Positions 13,411-27,188 of a DNA stretch of 64,000 nt are shown here, in pieces. The stretch's first letter is position 1, and every line of letters starts with the position of its first letter. The stretch covers positions 310,001 through 374,000 of the forward strand of contig NW_024104527.1 of the NCBI RefSeq assembly GCF_003945595.2, written 5' to 3'. The translations under genes and the position numbers were made by a program. The notes under the pieces were generated by a model. The model saw only the letters and a list, made by a program, of their open reading frames with translations. It did no database searches and was not told where the DNA came from. Source of the DNA: Pipra filicauda. Its lineage: Eukaryota > Chordata > Aves > Passeriformes > Pipridae.

Positions 13411-16400
13411 ACAGCTTCTTTGCATGATGCTGAAGGTGAGCAGCCCCACAGAGTTCACCTGAGCACAGGTAACAAGGGCCACTTCTCACACACAAAGCAA
13501 CACATTGGAGCAGGCAAAGGAATTGCTCTTCTCCCAGAAAGAGACACAGAGGCACCTGTGCTCAGGGCTACACTTCTCAGCATAAGATATAGGTTTAAAC
13601 GACTCACAGAGCCAATTCAAACTAAAATGTCTGTGAGAAGTTGTGGTGGCAACCCCAGAAAGTGTTGCAGTCAGTCACAGGCTCATCTGTCAAAACTGTC
13701 AGTACTACTGGCCCAAAATACTTCATTAATCAGAATTACCCAGCTGAAGCTGGCAGTTATTTCCAGATAAATACCCGTGTACACAAGCAAGTGCTGGTAG
13801 TCCAAGCAGTCTTTCTTTTTGTAAGAAAATAAGACAAAGAAGGCTTACAGTAAATAAAAACGACGGTTTAATTGTCTTCTGAAAATTCTAAGTTTCAGTA
13901 TGTTTCTTAGTTTAATATTAAAATAATTTCAATTTCCTTATCTGTAATAAGGTAGACCACAACATTAATATCAAGCCACAAGGAATTTGTTAGTGGTGCT
14001 GTTTGAGCAGCAACTTGGTTTCATACCATGATGAGTTTATCATGTTGCACTGGTAATTTATCTGTAGTTTGTCACTGTTTGACTGGCAACTATAAAAAAA
14101 GTCTCTGCTTTACCAAGAGAAACCCTCAACAAGTCATACTTTTTTGCTGAAGAAAATCTGACCTGTTTAGACTTTACTGTAGGAAAAAAAATATTAAAAA
14201 AAAAAAATAATCAACCTTTTCTGACCCAAAGACTTTCCTGTGCTAAATTTTCAGGCAAACCTTAACAACATACAAAGTTTTACTGGAAAATCAGCCTCTG
14301 TGAATCAGCTGTCTGGATGATTTCAGTATCTGGATCAGAGTAGCATGTACTTTGTCTTATAAGCATTCTCCCAAAACAAAAACAAATGCACATGCTATTA
14401 ATTATTTCACCTTTGAGTCTGAATTTCACACGAACCTAAACAAACAGACTGCTCCCTCAAAGGGGCTATCCCAGCATCTGTTCGCTCAAAACTGTATCAA
14501 GAAAGGTTTTGTGATGTTCCCATAAAAAGAAAAACAGCCTTAGTCAAAGTGAAATCCTAAACTTTCCAGTGGTTCTTTTAAAACCAGTGGCTTTAGGAGT
14601 AAGCTTTGTATTTGACAGTTGCTACAGAGGCAGAGATGTATTTGAAAATACAAGAGCTGCTCTTGATTTTACTCACATTGAGGTGGGTTAGAGTACATCT
14701 TAGAAAGGAGGATGCAACTGGGAAAAGAATAAAGCCCGTGACGTTTAACTTCTCCAAATGAAAATTTCTGTTTAAAAGCTATTTCTGTGTGACCCATCCA
14801 CCACTGAGCCACTGACACACGCCTGTATGGCTCCAGGCAAGAAATTCCTCCTGTTGCTAAAACACAAACCCAGCTCTTTTCCTTCCAGCTGTGCTCAGAA
14901 CAGCATTTTCTGGTCTCTCCAAACAATGGTACCGCTTCAACACAAAGAGAAGCCAGGTCTAGATACCCACTGCTTCAAACTTCAGCTGAAAGCAAGGACA
15001 CAGACAAGGTGTTCCCAGACTGTCCCAGCAGCTTCCCGCTTATCTTGCCTCATCCTACATGAGTGCAGGAGGAAGCAAACCAAGGAGATGAGCCACAGGG
15101 AACTGCCAGGAGCTCCCATCTACACTGTTGTTCTTCACAACTGCCACAGCAGGGGACTAGACCCCACCACAAATCACCTGGTGGACCCTCACACTAGATT
15201 AGCTTTTTTCACAAGAACATCACATAGATGGTTTGTAGTCATCCTGTGATGGGCCAGTACACAGACACCTTTTCTTCTTCTCGGTATTTTCTAACTGATG
15301 AGACTCCTGCTTAAGAACAGGTTTTCATTATTAGTCACTGAGCACCCTTGAACATCCTACTGCTGAGTTTCAGCCCTTTTCTTCTACTTTGGTCTAAGCA
15401 TTCCTGGTATGATATTCTGGCACTTCCCCCATGCTGAAATTATTTCCTAACTTCTATCCAAAACACATTTTTTTAATCAGCAACAGGTTTTCATTTTGGG
15501 GGAGTTAATGAAAAGAGTAGTTAAGGCTGAGCCCTAGGGAGTACCCCTCATGTCCAGTCATCCCGAGATTCCATTTTGGTATAGCTGATTGTCTCCCAAT
15601 AGAGCAACTCCTACTGCACCTCTTAGCAGTCTCTGTCTTGTCTAATTAGGAGTCATTTCCTGTGGACTTACATACTGAATGCTGTCTAGCTGGTGAAGGG
15701 GCAGAGCAATTATGCTAGTGAGGTTCAAGTTGTGAACTTCAACTACTTAAGCTGGACAGGCACAAACGCTCTTGATGCTCATTCTCATTTAAGGAATTGC
15801 CTGTTTCCCATCAGCTCCTAACTGATTCCTGACGGGCTGAAAACAACTCATGGCAAGCTTAGAGAGTTACTGCCTGACAGACAAACCTCTAAGGATTTAC
15901 AAATCAGAGGCACAAATGTGTTCGTGCATCAGTGGGGAGAGAGCGTGACCCCCCTGCTCTCAGATGCAGTTCACCCATGACCAAAGAGGGCCAACAAAAA
16001 GACACACATTTCCTACTGCTCAGCAAATGCAGCCACTTTGCCTAAAGGCACCTTAAACCAGCTGCATACCCAAGGCCCGATGATTCCTCTGCAGGTTCTA
16101 CCCCAGTAAAGTTTTTAATCACAGCTTTACTTAAATCTAGACAACTTTCTTCTTTGTTTACACACACTCAATCCATTTCAACCCACAGAAAGCACACCAC
16201 CTTATCTGATCAGCTAGTCAACTCACTGAGAAGTCCAGCCTTGTAGTCTTACAATAAGGACATGCCCTGAAAATGACTTCAGGACTTGGACCTCATAGAC
16301 CTTCAAAATTATGTAGGATGTCAGCTGCTGTTCCTGTAAGTCCAAGAGAGAGAGGGTACAGCTTTAAAGTGACTTCTCTGGATTTACTTGAGAATTTAGG

Positions 16401-19400
16401 CTGTACTTTCTCTACAGTCTTGTGAAAGTGTTACCAGAGGCTCCCAAAGACACATTTTCATCAAGATCAGCCTTCTCTTCCCAGCTTGCCATCTGGTTTC
16501 AAAGCTACACAAAACAAAGACGATGTTCACATGCATTTACACTTGATCCACCCAATCACACTGTGCAGGTTGATTAGGCTCTGCTGAAGCTGGTGATGGT
16601 GGGACCATCCTTGAGGGATTTTGCATCTGTTAATGGTGAAGTGACCCACATGCCCTAGACAAGCTCCCTTCCTTTTACATGGCTTGGTGAGGTACAGTGA
16701 CTCCCACTCACTTCTCATTGGAAGGGGACAAAGGCAAGGTGTCCCTAGAGTTATGGGAATGGTTATAGCACAAAGACTATTTGAGCTTGGAGCCCTAAGA
16801 GTGTTCCAGAGCTCTAGGCTATTACTACAGTCAAAAAGCAAGTTCCACAGGCAAAAATATCCTGGGCTAGGAGAGCTGCAGCTGAGGAACTCACTCATCT
16901 CCAGCTCTCAAAACACCAAAATGAGAGGCCTCCCATTTTTACAGCTTGCTCTGCAACCAGCACTTAAATTCACTTTTCCTTAAAAATCACAGTGTCTGGG
17001 CAGAATCAAGTCCTCCTACCATCACCCATCCTGCAGCACTGGGACATTTGTCTCTGGCAGCCAACTCACTCCATTCTGAGAAAGCTTCTCTCTTTGTTAC
17101 AAACTTAGTCAGGTACGACTCACGTGTATACGGAACTTCCAAAGGGCAAGTAGGTGTGTTAGGAGGGAACGTTTTCCCACCTGCGGCGCAGTGTCGCTGG
17201 GGCCCCACTGTGCTCCCAAGCTCTCTCGAGATGGCAGTGGCAAGGCAAGAACAGCGGTTTCAGTGGTGTCTGAGGGAACCACCAACCCACACAGAGCCCA
17301 TCAGCTGCCACAGCCAATACCTGCTGATTTCAAAGCAAGACGCAACACTTGACAGGCTTTTCATAGCATCCTGATGTCACCTGAAACGGTGACCTCTTAC
17401 CACACCCCTCCCCAGAAATACCTAGAGCATCAAAACCTCTCAGTGCTCTCTATTCTCGATAGCACCTTCTTGACACCTCATCAGATACTGACGGTTGGTT
17501 ACACGCAGAGAAGATACTGTGCCATAAGCAAAGGATGTAGGAGCCACACTAACAGCACGTCTGCCTGGCACTGCAGCTGGATGCCAGCAAAACCCTCTAA
17601 ATTCAGGCCAGGCTGATGAACAGTGCCAAACACTGCCACTCACACAGAGGCCACTGCTCTGATCTTTCAAGATCTTTTTCTGCCAGTGATGGGCAAGAAA
17701 AATGGGTAGGATGGCATCAAATCACAGAAGAGGTGCCCCTCTACCACCTGCATGGATAAAGGGAACAATTCTGGATACGACCCCCAGGGCACACACATGG
17801 CACCAGCAACAGCAGATGACTTTAAGACGAGCCATTGGTGACAGGATTGCCACAGGAAATCTCAATCCACCCTTCAGCATTGAGCATAGGGTGCACACAC
17901 TGTATTAAAGTCATTCCCCATGTGCCTACCAAAACAAGGTCTCTTACGACTGAGTAAAAGATAAAGGTCACAGCAAAACCAGTGAGTTTCACAAAAAACA
18001 TAATTCTAAAAGAAGAAAAAGAAAAAAGAGTTTTCTTCATTTCAGTGAATCTGAGTCAACTTTTCATCTGTGTTTTTTGTGAAACTCCTCTGACTTTCGG
18101 TGACCTTTCTCAGACAGCTGCACAGCACCACCAGTCTCTGATATTGGAAGTGAAATGCATCGTTGCACAACACAATGAAAGGAAGTGAGCCAGGCCCTGA
18201 ACGCTGGATTTGAACATTAATTGGGCCAGCGTGCCAAAAGACTGAGACAGACGTGCAAAGCACTTTCAAATAAAATTTGCTAATAGAAGCATAGGGCACC
18301 TATCTAGATGGCAAGAAGGCAAACATTTCTAAGGGCCTCACAAGTGCTTGACTTACACAAAATGAGTGACTTAAGAAAACCCTGCAGAAAAACTTTAGCA
18401 AGCTGAGTGGCACCTATCTGTAATATATCCTGGATATGCTACTAAGATTTGGCTAATTTGCTTTGTATGGTGTTTTTTCTTTCGTTTTTTAAAAGAGGCG
18501 GAAGAGGATTATGAACTCGATGGCATGAGGAAAATACCAAAGAAAAAGGTCACTTCCTTTGCAGAAGTGCTAAAGAGACTCTTTGGTTCAAGAGGATGCT
18601 TGCAGTACCCTCTGATTTGTTTCACATCTGTGAGGGTGGGATCAGAAGCTCTCCAAGTGGCAGTTATATGGGAAATCTCTCAGGATTTTTACACAGTAAA
18701 ACGTTCACCTTTCTAAAAAGGGTCTTAATGGTATTCCTTTTTTCCTAAGAAATCTCTTCTCTGATTGAGTCTCGATTCTGCGTGACCTCAACCACCGGTT
18801 TCTATTTCTCACCTCCAGCTTCACTATTCCTTCTGCTTGTGCCTTTCATCGACCAGATTTTGTTTCCTTGGGTGCCATTTCGGAGCAGAGCTGCAATCAT
18901 CTCATCCAGGGCACCCTCTTTCCTATCATCCTCCCACTACTGCTCAAACACCCCGTACATCTACTACCATTGCCAAAACAATGTCCTGTATCTCTGGCTA
19001 TCTTTCAGCAGAGGAGTGGGGACTTCACATTGCTGTTCAACAGTCAGGCCTTTCTGAAAGCTCCTCTTTGTGGTTTAGCTGTCTTTGCCAACTTACTGCT
19101 GTAAGCTCAGCAGTGTTCAGAGAGAGAGGTGAAGATGCAGTTGAGGCAGCACACATACACCAGAGAGACTCAGACAACCTGCAAGTTACTCTAAGTGTGC
19201 TAGGAAGACCCTGTGCACCAGGGTTGTACACCAACACAACTCCAGCTCTTAGGTATCTTTTTCTCTAAACAGTATCTTGGTTCATCAACTGTGACACGTT
19301 TTTCATTATCATCCTGCTGAGTCAAGAGATGTCTCCCCTGGGCTGGCGTGGTTCATGATATTTCTCTGCAGATGCACTGAACCCAGCTCCTCATGGCATC

Positions 19401-22400
19401 TGGTTCCACACAGCCCAGTAGAACAGGACATACCATTTCTGTGTGAGATACCTCAGAGTCTGGACCAGCAACAGCGTGGTAGCTCCCAACTCCACCTGCA
19501 CCCACTGGACCCAGCCTCTGACACACCTGTGCCTGACCTACAATTTAGAGAAACCAGAGATCCCACAAAGTTTGCTTGGCCATGTTTTAGCAGAAAAGGC
19601 ACTGACTCAGCACTGTGTTCCAATGGCAGCATCATACCTGGCCTCTGCCATTGACATGTTAGAGCCAGTTTGGCAAGTTGGGACACCAATCTTTTATTTG
19701 CTTAAGACACACAGAATGGGCACCTGTAGAGTAATGTCTTCAGGTCAACACCAAGACTCTTTGAATCTTTCAAGATTCAAGCATTGCATCAACCCAGCAA
19801 TAGAGGGGTGATAGTTTGGCAAGTGAGGAATGAGACTGGATCCCCAGCTCTTATTGCTCAGCAGATACCATCTAACCCTGGGGAACTTCATCCCACACTG
19901 GAGGGTGGCCGGAGTCCACAGCAGCTCAGGGCAAGGACTGTACCTGGTGAGGTGTCTGCACAATACTGGTGCTGGGCTCCACAATACCTGCTGCAGCAGC
20001 ACCTGGAGCCCACACATCCACACCTCCAACAGGCACAGGGACCCTGCAGGTCAGGTGGGAAGAAGCTGAGCCTCTCAGCATCTCTCTATGGTATTTACAC
20101 ACATCTCCTGAGCAAGGCTCACACCTGCTTGTGAAAGTGCACTCACTGGTGATTCAGAAAATCAAAAGCACGGGATGGCCACATGAGCAACATTACGTGT
20201 AACCACAAACCACATCAGAGCCAGCCAACCAACCAGCTCATAAGGTGGGAGAAGCTACAGTTCTGAGCTTGCTTGAAAGATGCCCAGAGGAATCAAAGCA
20301 TTTTTAAACACTGAGAGAACCATCTTAAGAACAAAAGAATCTATCAGGTTAGCAAAGAAACTAGTACAATGTTGGGTTCATGGGTAATTTCAGTTAGTTC
20401 TCCCTTAGGGAAAGATTTTTGTGGGATGAGGAATAAGTTTCCAAGCTTACCAATAAAAAGCTGTCAGTCAAATAAGCAGTTGTCTTCAGATAGGAGCATG
20501 TCCAGACTTGCTCAGCATCTCATTTCAGAAATGCCAGTGCAGGACACTGAATATTGAAGGTTTTGACTCATCTCACTAGTGTAGCTAATAAGGTTTTCAC
20601 ACTCATGGCTGGTTCTAACCCTGTATTTTCACAGAGCTGTAAAACAAGCCTTATCAGGCCTGGGTGTTACCCCAAGATTAGGGTCTAGTCATGCATCTTC
20701 TGTGAACATAGCTAGGAAGGCCTCACAAGGTCAGCTGGTGGGTGCAAATTCTCCCACCTCCAGCTCTTGATCTCACCTTACCCCTCTAAGACGTATTTTC
20801 CCTTGTCATCATCTCCACATGGAGGTCACCTCGCTCGCACATGGCACAAGTCTGAGCGTACAGTAAGTCACTGTGAGCCTGGGTGATGATCTCAAGTCCT
20901 CTCCCAACATCTCCAACAAGAAGGCCACCGTAGCAGTGATGAGGCCAAACCATAAGAACAAGTCCCACCAATGTGCACACTACCAAGAGTTTGGTTACTG
21001 GGGAGAAACAGGCCAGAGGCAAATGCACAGCACTCTGCTATGGAGGCAGCAGCCAAAATAACAGAACATATACCACAAAATAGGGTGTGTGTTGGGACCC
21101 TCAACCCAAAGAGAGGAAGTCAGCATGAATTGTCTAGTAGAAGTCACAGCTGCAAGCAGTGACTGCAAACATCGATCAGTTATTGCAGCCACAGATACTG
21201 CTGATGTCAAATGTGTACCCAGTTACCATGGCACCAGTTTGCTCATTCAGCACTTACTGAAAACCTCCTCAGCTGGGAATTGGAAATTAGATCTCTGGCC
21301 AGACACGGAACACACTCTATTTCCCCTCCTTTGATCTTTGCTGTGCTCTTAGCTAACCCTATTTCGTCTCTGTGTTCTCTCTGGTCCTACTGGCTACGTG
21401 CTATAGAAGTGCATCCAGCCAAGTCACGGGAAGCAAAACAGGCTAATGTGCTGGACAAAGATGCTTCTACAAGAAGAAAGCTCAAAAGGAGGGAGCACCC
21501 AGCAAAAAAGGTCGGATGTCTCTGACCTTATCTGGCAGTGTGTTGCAGTTCTGCTCAGCAACAAACGGTGGGCAAGTATTTCCAGGCAGCTCAAACAGTA
21601 TTAACAGTACATCTGTTTGGCTTGGGAATAAATCTAGGGCTTAGAGAATTAAAAGCCTGACTATCAGCCAAATACACTGATCCACAGAGTTCTGAAGTTC
21701 TAAAATCAAAAATTCGTGTGGCTAAGCTGTCAGAGGGTGCACATAAGCCTTGTTGGCACGGGATGCAAACTCCTGGTTTGACATAGCCCAGCTGCAAGGT
21801 AGTCAGCTGAGCCTTAGTCCTGCCTTCACTGGGCTCCATGCTCTGTTCTCAGCTGTCTCAGAAATGTACACACTCAAATTTTCTTTCCTAGGAAAGAAAT
21901 ACGGTCCACTTCCCTCATCATTCACACACAAGCTGGCAAATATCTGCTGGATTCAAAAATAGGTGCAACAGTGAGGAGCACACAGGAGTAAGAATTGGTG
22001 ACTACCCTGAAACATGGATTAATTGGTTTCCTCAAAGGTACCCTCAAAGGGTACATCAGAGCATGTCCAATACTATGATTTAAGCAATTAATTTGGAAAC
22101 TATCTGTCCAAACTTTGGATAGAATGGCTTGCTAACTGGAATTAAAGAAAAAAAGGAGGGGGGGAAGAGGATCCCCAAGAGACACTTGTTCTGCTCCATA
22201 CTTTACAAATGCTGGTCCTGACAAACACCATTGAGCAATATCCTAATTAGGCACAGACCTCCGCAGACAGATCTTCCTGAAAGCCCAAGCTTCCTTCAAG
22301 AAAACCAGATAAATTTTCTTTTAATGATCAGGGCAGGAGACAGGAACAGCTCTGCCACATCACCCCCTTTCCACATCTTCCCCCTGTGCTGTGGTTCTGA

Positions 22401-23683
22401 TCCCCCACGCAGTATCTCAGCATCCTCTGGCTCATCTTCCGCTGTAGCCCACTCTGCCTGCCTTACCCTGGCCTCTGTTAGATGAGGCAGCAAGCATAGG
22501 TATAACTAAGCATCCTCAGAGACCACAGCCACATTCCTGGGAATTGTGGGAAAACCCACAGCTCTGACCATGTCATAATACCATCCAGCCTTCAGCCACT
22601 TCCTGAAGTCCCTCCACCCAGGAACTTCATGCACATGTTCGGTGTGATGCAGCCCAGGGAGCACAGCATGTAGTAATTATCTTCCCATGGCTACACCTTC
22701 CCCCTAATCCTACCAAGCTCCAAGGCTCAGCTGTGTGTGGATCACAGGCCAGTTCCGCCCAGCCACAGATGTCCCTTGCATTGGGCTAACCCACAATCTC
22801 TGGTAAGGGGACACAGTCCCTTTGGACTTTGCCACTTGCCATAACTCCTCCACACAGCCGGCACAAGGGGGACGTGCTGCTCCTCCATTACCTTGCAAAG
22901 GTGCTGTCTGCCTTGCACAATCTTCCTGTGCTTTGTGGCTCAGGGGCTCACACTCCAGCTCAGCCACTGAGCCCTCCAAATTAGCCATGGGGCACCCATG
23001 AAACACCAGATGTTCCATGCACAGAGGCTGCTTGCTCCTCCTTGGAGCAGCCTCCCTGATCTCTACAACAGGGTTGAGCATCCCAGGCAGGCTGAGGCAG
23101 TGCTCCAGCCTAGGCTGGTGGAGCAGGAACAAGGGACAAAGCAAGATGGTACAGGGTAGAAAGGATCTATGAGGATGCAGGACTGCCCCGGGACTCCAGA
23201 AAGCAGCCAGCAGGATCTCACCCCAGGGACAGTTGAGCTGTCTCCAGCAGGTTTCGAGGCCATTCTGCTCTTTCACAGACCTTCCCTGCCCTCTAGTGGG
23301 TTTAGAGGATCTGTGCAGGAGGACTAACACAGGGAGAGCCTCCTCTACCTCCCAGCAGCTGTGGGTGGGCAGCTGCCCTCTGGTACTGGCAGCACCTTAT
23401 CTTGCAGAGGCAAAGCAAAGCAAGTTGCTTTGGCAGGGAAACGCAGCTCTGTGGGGTGGGACACAGGTTCAACCAACACCTGAAGATCTGGGGAGCAGAG
23501 GCACACATTGCTCTGCCAGTGGGGAGGGAAGAGAGACTGGGCTCCTTCTCACCACCTTGATCTCTCTTTCCAAAGAGATCTGTGAGCCCTTGCTCGAAGC
23601 AGTCACTGTGCTCAGAGGCACAGCTGCTGCAATGGTGTGTCGAGAACCATTTGAACCTGGAGCTTTGAAGAGTTTGTTTCCCC

Positions 23684-23762
23684 CTGTGGCCCAGCATACT
23701 TGAAAGTTCCTCAATACACACCTTAATGCCCATCTCACGGGGAAATTGCAAGCTGAGAAAGC
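23684..23762. repeat. 79-bp duplicated segment, copy A
   Basis: Aligns without gaps to 24799-24877, with about 12 mismatches by eye (near 85% identity). The shared text includes TACACACCTTAAT and CCCATCTCAC. Both copies are open on the minus strand in the same register (MGIKVC, LSS, LGHR). The class of repeat is unknown. Confidence 0.7.
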
Positions 23763-24798
23763 ACCTTCTCCCCAGTGAAAGCACAATTGCACCAACCCCT
23801 CACACAGCAGAGACAGAACTGTACCACAGAGGTGATGTCAAGCCTGCACCTGGAAGGATTCACTGCAGGCAAAGAGCAAAAGCCATTAAACAAAACAAGG
23901 TTTCTTGGCAAGGGACAGATTTCATTGGGGTTGCAGGGGCTGCTTGCTGGGAGCTCTGACCACAATGGCACAGCAGGTCCCACCAGGGTGCTGTGAGGTG
24001 GCAGCATTAGCCTGGCCTCAGACTCCTCCAAGACACCTCCTGGTCATTCACCATCCCACTCTGCTGCAGGACCTGCCTCTGATCCCCTCCTGAGCTCTCT
24101 GCACAAGACTGAAATTTATGACCTTGTGCTCCATCTCCCCTTTTGATAAGCCAACAAACCCATTACCCACAGCTGGGACTGCTGCTTGTCACACCCTGGT
24201 TTATACAGACATCTAGTGGTCTGTGCTCAAGCTCCACCAGGGCCACCACAGAGCAGCACCAGCAGCACCAACACTACCATCTGTCTGTACTATCAGGGTA
24301 AAACCAAGGCATTCCCATGTTGGGCTTTCACACACATGGAACATATCGACGTGCCCCAAAGAGCTAGCAATTAAATAACGTCATTTAGGGAGCCCATGCC
24401 ACAAATCAAATGCTTCCAGATGAATCCAGTGCTCTGGCCATTTTCGAGGTCAGTCCTTATGGCAAAAGAGAGCACACGGTCTGTGCGATGCATATCTGGT
24501 AAAACATCTGTGCATCTCTCCACACGAGAAAGATAACAGGTGTCAGTGTCATGATAACATACATCTTGCCAACCCAAAATAAAAAGCACTGAGGAACTGA
24601 CAGGAAACCCAGTGTTGCACCAGTAATGGGAGATTTCAGAAAGCACAGCCCCTCCCGAGGGTGGCAGGACTGATCCATCACCTACTGATCCAGCACAGGG
24701 ACCTCACCTCTGCTCTTTCCTGTGTCCTCCAGGGATTTTCTCCAAGGACCAGAGCATGGGCCTTCAACCTGACTGCTTTAAAGGGTTTGCATTTCCTT

Positions 24799-24877
24799 CT
24801 GTGGCCCAAGGTACTTGAAAGGTCCCCAGTACACACCTTAATACCCATCTCACAGGGAAGCTGCTAGCTGAGGAAGC
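24799..24877. repeat. 79-bp duplicated segment, copy B
   Basis: Second copy of the segment at 23684-23762, in the same orientation and offset by 1115 bp. Similarity may continue weakly to the low-coordinate side (GCTTTAAAGGGTTTGC against GCTTTGAAGAGTTTGT). Confidence 0.7.
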
Positions 24878-25529
24878 TAACTGTGAGCTGCAGGGCATCC
24901 TCCAGGTGCCAACACACTCAATATTGTCCCACACCCCCACAGCTGTGACTTTCAGCAGTCTGGTGCAGAAGGTGCAGCACTGAATTCCCATGAGGTTAGG
25001 TTGCTTTTAACAGACTGAATACTGACAGATGTTCTTTAAAAGTAATATACACACCACCCTGACAGATGCTTTGGAGTAACCAAACAGGCAGTTTCAGACT
25101 TAATTTGTGTTTCGCCCCCGCTTTGAAAGGGAGATAGCCTGTGTCCACCCCCATCATTCCAGCTCACAGCAAACTCAGCCTTTCGTCAGTCAATTGGGGG
25201 AGGAGAAGGGGGAGGCAGGGACATGGGAGTGACAGAGGGTTCACACCTATTCAGACAGTTTACAGTCAAACACCCATGGATCACCATCTAGGTAGGATGA
25301 AGAAACAAGAGAAATCCTGAATGTCCACTGTTTCACCAAGCAAAGCAAAAATCTTACATGGAAACAGCAAGAGTCACAATGCACTGGGACTACCCTGGCA
25401 GTAGCATGTGCACACTAGACTGTTCCCACAAACTGCCTTGGTTTTCTGAAGTTCTTATTTAGAGCAAGCATAATTCCAAAATAGAGTGAGAGACAGCCTT
25501 CCCACTGCTCCTGCAGCACTGTTCCTCCC

Positions 25530-25950
25530 ACCCCCACGTGGTGTCTCCATCAGGCTTTCCCCTAAGGCATCCTCGCCTTATTCTGCACAGAAACACCGTG
25601 ACTGTGCTGCGCGCAGCTGCCGCAGGGAAAGGATTGGGGCACAGAACACAGCGAGGCAGCCTCGAAGGGCAGCCCAGCTCAAAGCAGGAAAGAGAAAAGC
25701 CAACCCGGGGAGGAATCCCCGCCTGCTCCGTGCAAAGGTGACCCAGCCCCGGGCTGCAGCGGAGGAGCTCGGCTCTCTGATCTCCAGAGTACATTTGAAT
25801 TTGAGGAGGTGGGGATGCCCCTGGAGCTGCTGCGAGCAGCTTTTTGGAGGCGTGGGACCACCTGTGAAGCTGAGGAGGAGCCGCCGCTATCAGCTACAGC
25901 GAGATGATCGTTTGGTTTCCTGGAGGGGTGACAGTGTGAGTCACTCAGCA
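25530..25950. promoter_or_regulatory. CpG-rich patch, possible distal promoter or enhancer
   Basis: About 20 CpGs in 400 bp (for example GCTGCGCGCAGCTGCCGC and GAGCCGCCGCTATC) in otherwise CpG-poor intergenic DNA. It closes with GTGAGTCACTC, which contains an AP-1-like TGAGTCA and could also be read as a donor on the + strand. No coding frame with recognisable content starts here. A non-coding RNA promoter or enhancer is possible. Confidence 0.3.
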
Positions 25951-27149
25951 GTGGGAGGGTGGTTTCATGTGCTCATTGGAGCAGCCGAAACGTGAAACAT
26001 GTGGGCAGGGTAAAAACAATCCAGATGCGAGTGATTCTGGGGGAGGCAGAATCACCAGGAGGATAGCATTTTTCCTACTTATTTGGGTATCTATAACACT
26101 GATCACACAGCACGCAGAACTGCTTGCACTTCTCCCCTCCCCTGTGCCGGGGCTGACAAAAGCAATGCCCATGTCTCAGAGTTCAGGGCCCTCTGGGTCT
26201 GCTCCAATGCCACACACTGCCCAGCCATCAGCTTTTCTGCTCAGCCTCCACATATTTCCCTTTCTCTCTGCCTCCCACCCAGGGAGCCCCCTCCACATGT
26301 TCCTCCAGACACTTCATCTGATACCAGGCTTTCCCTTGCCACAGCCTCCAGTCAGGGCAGGATGAAGCCAGCAGCACTTTCACCGAGAGCAACACTCACA
26401 GAATTACAAATCAACACATTAAAAAAAAAAAATAAATCAGAAAAATAGGTAAAACCTCAGAGGAGAAAGTATCACAAAAATCTTATTGTCCTAACAGCAG
26501 AATTACAGCTAGAACAGAGACCTTAAATCCTTTGCAACATCATCCCCAAGGGTATAAAAAAACCCAACTCCATTTACCAGCCAGCATAGTAAAGTAAGCC
26601 ACTAATGTGGTTTTCAAACAAGGATTTAAATGAAGATTCTTCTGTTAGCTGGGAAATAAGAAACATCTTGTTGTTCGGAAACCTGCTGACAAACATGCAC
26701 CCCCTGGCAAAAGACCAAATTAGTAAGCCTAGGAGTTGCAATACGTTCGCCCAAGCAGGGAGTTTTAGAGCAAGACAAGAGGGCTTTATAAAGAGAAATG
26801 GTACTTCTCCCATTTATTAAAGTCAGCTCATTTCATATATGGAAAAGTAAGAGCTCTGATACAAAACGCCCTGGTTGCCACATCTCAGCATGGCTGAGAA
26901 CTTGAGCTATTACAGGATGGAAACAGCACTGCAAGGAATTAACCTCTCTCACTCAAAACCTTTCAAAAACCTTCCCAGGGACTTATGGAAAGAGGACTCC
27001 CACCTTCCAGCCTCACTCAGCAACCCCGGACAAGCACGGTTAACACTGGCACCAAATATAGCAGGAGGACCTCACACTGGGCACAGCCCTGAGAAAGTTG
27101 GCAGGAAGGTGCTCAGCCTTTGACAAAGAAATCAAAGGCAATACACAAC

Positions 27150-27188
27150 AGTTGAAAATGAAAATGAAAACAAAATGAAAAATAAGTA
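27150..27188. repeat. Short (GAAAAT)n-like tandem repeat
   Basis: Three to four imperfect units of GAAAATGAAAATGAAAAC and AAAATGAAAAAT in an A-rich stretch. Confidence 0.6.

Larger units (their letters stand above)
6656..23683. other. Intergenic, no gene seen
   Basis: Non-coding by inspection except for the (TG/TA)n microsatellite at 7.1 kb and the MIR-like fragment at 13.3 kb. The longest open frames (178 aa at 12494-13030 +, 206 aa at 22710-23330 -) overlap opposite-strand frames, have biased Cys/Ser/Gln/Trp content and show no domain. Confidence 0.55.

Noticed and set aside
22710..23330. 206-aa open frame on the minus strand
   Set aside because: It overlaps open frames on the other strand, has no recognisable domain and no clear splice context. 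It is rich in Cys, Trp, Gln and Pro, as chance frames in GC-rich DNA are.
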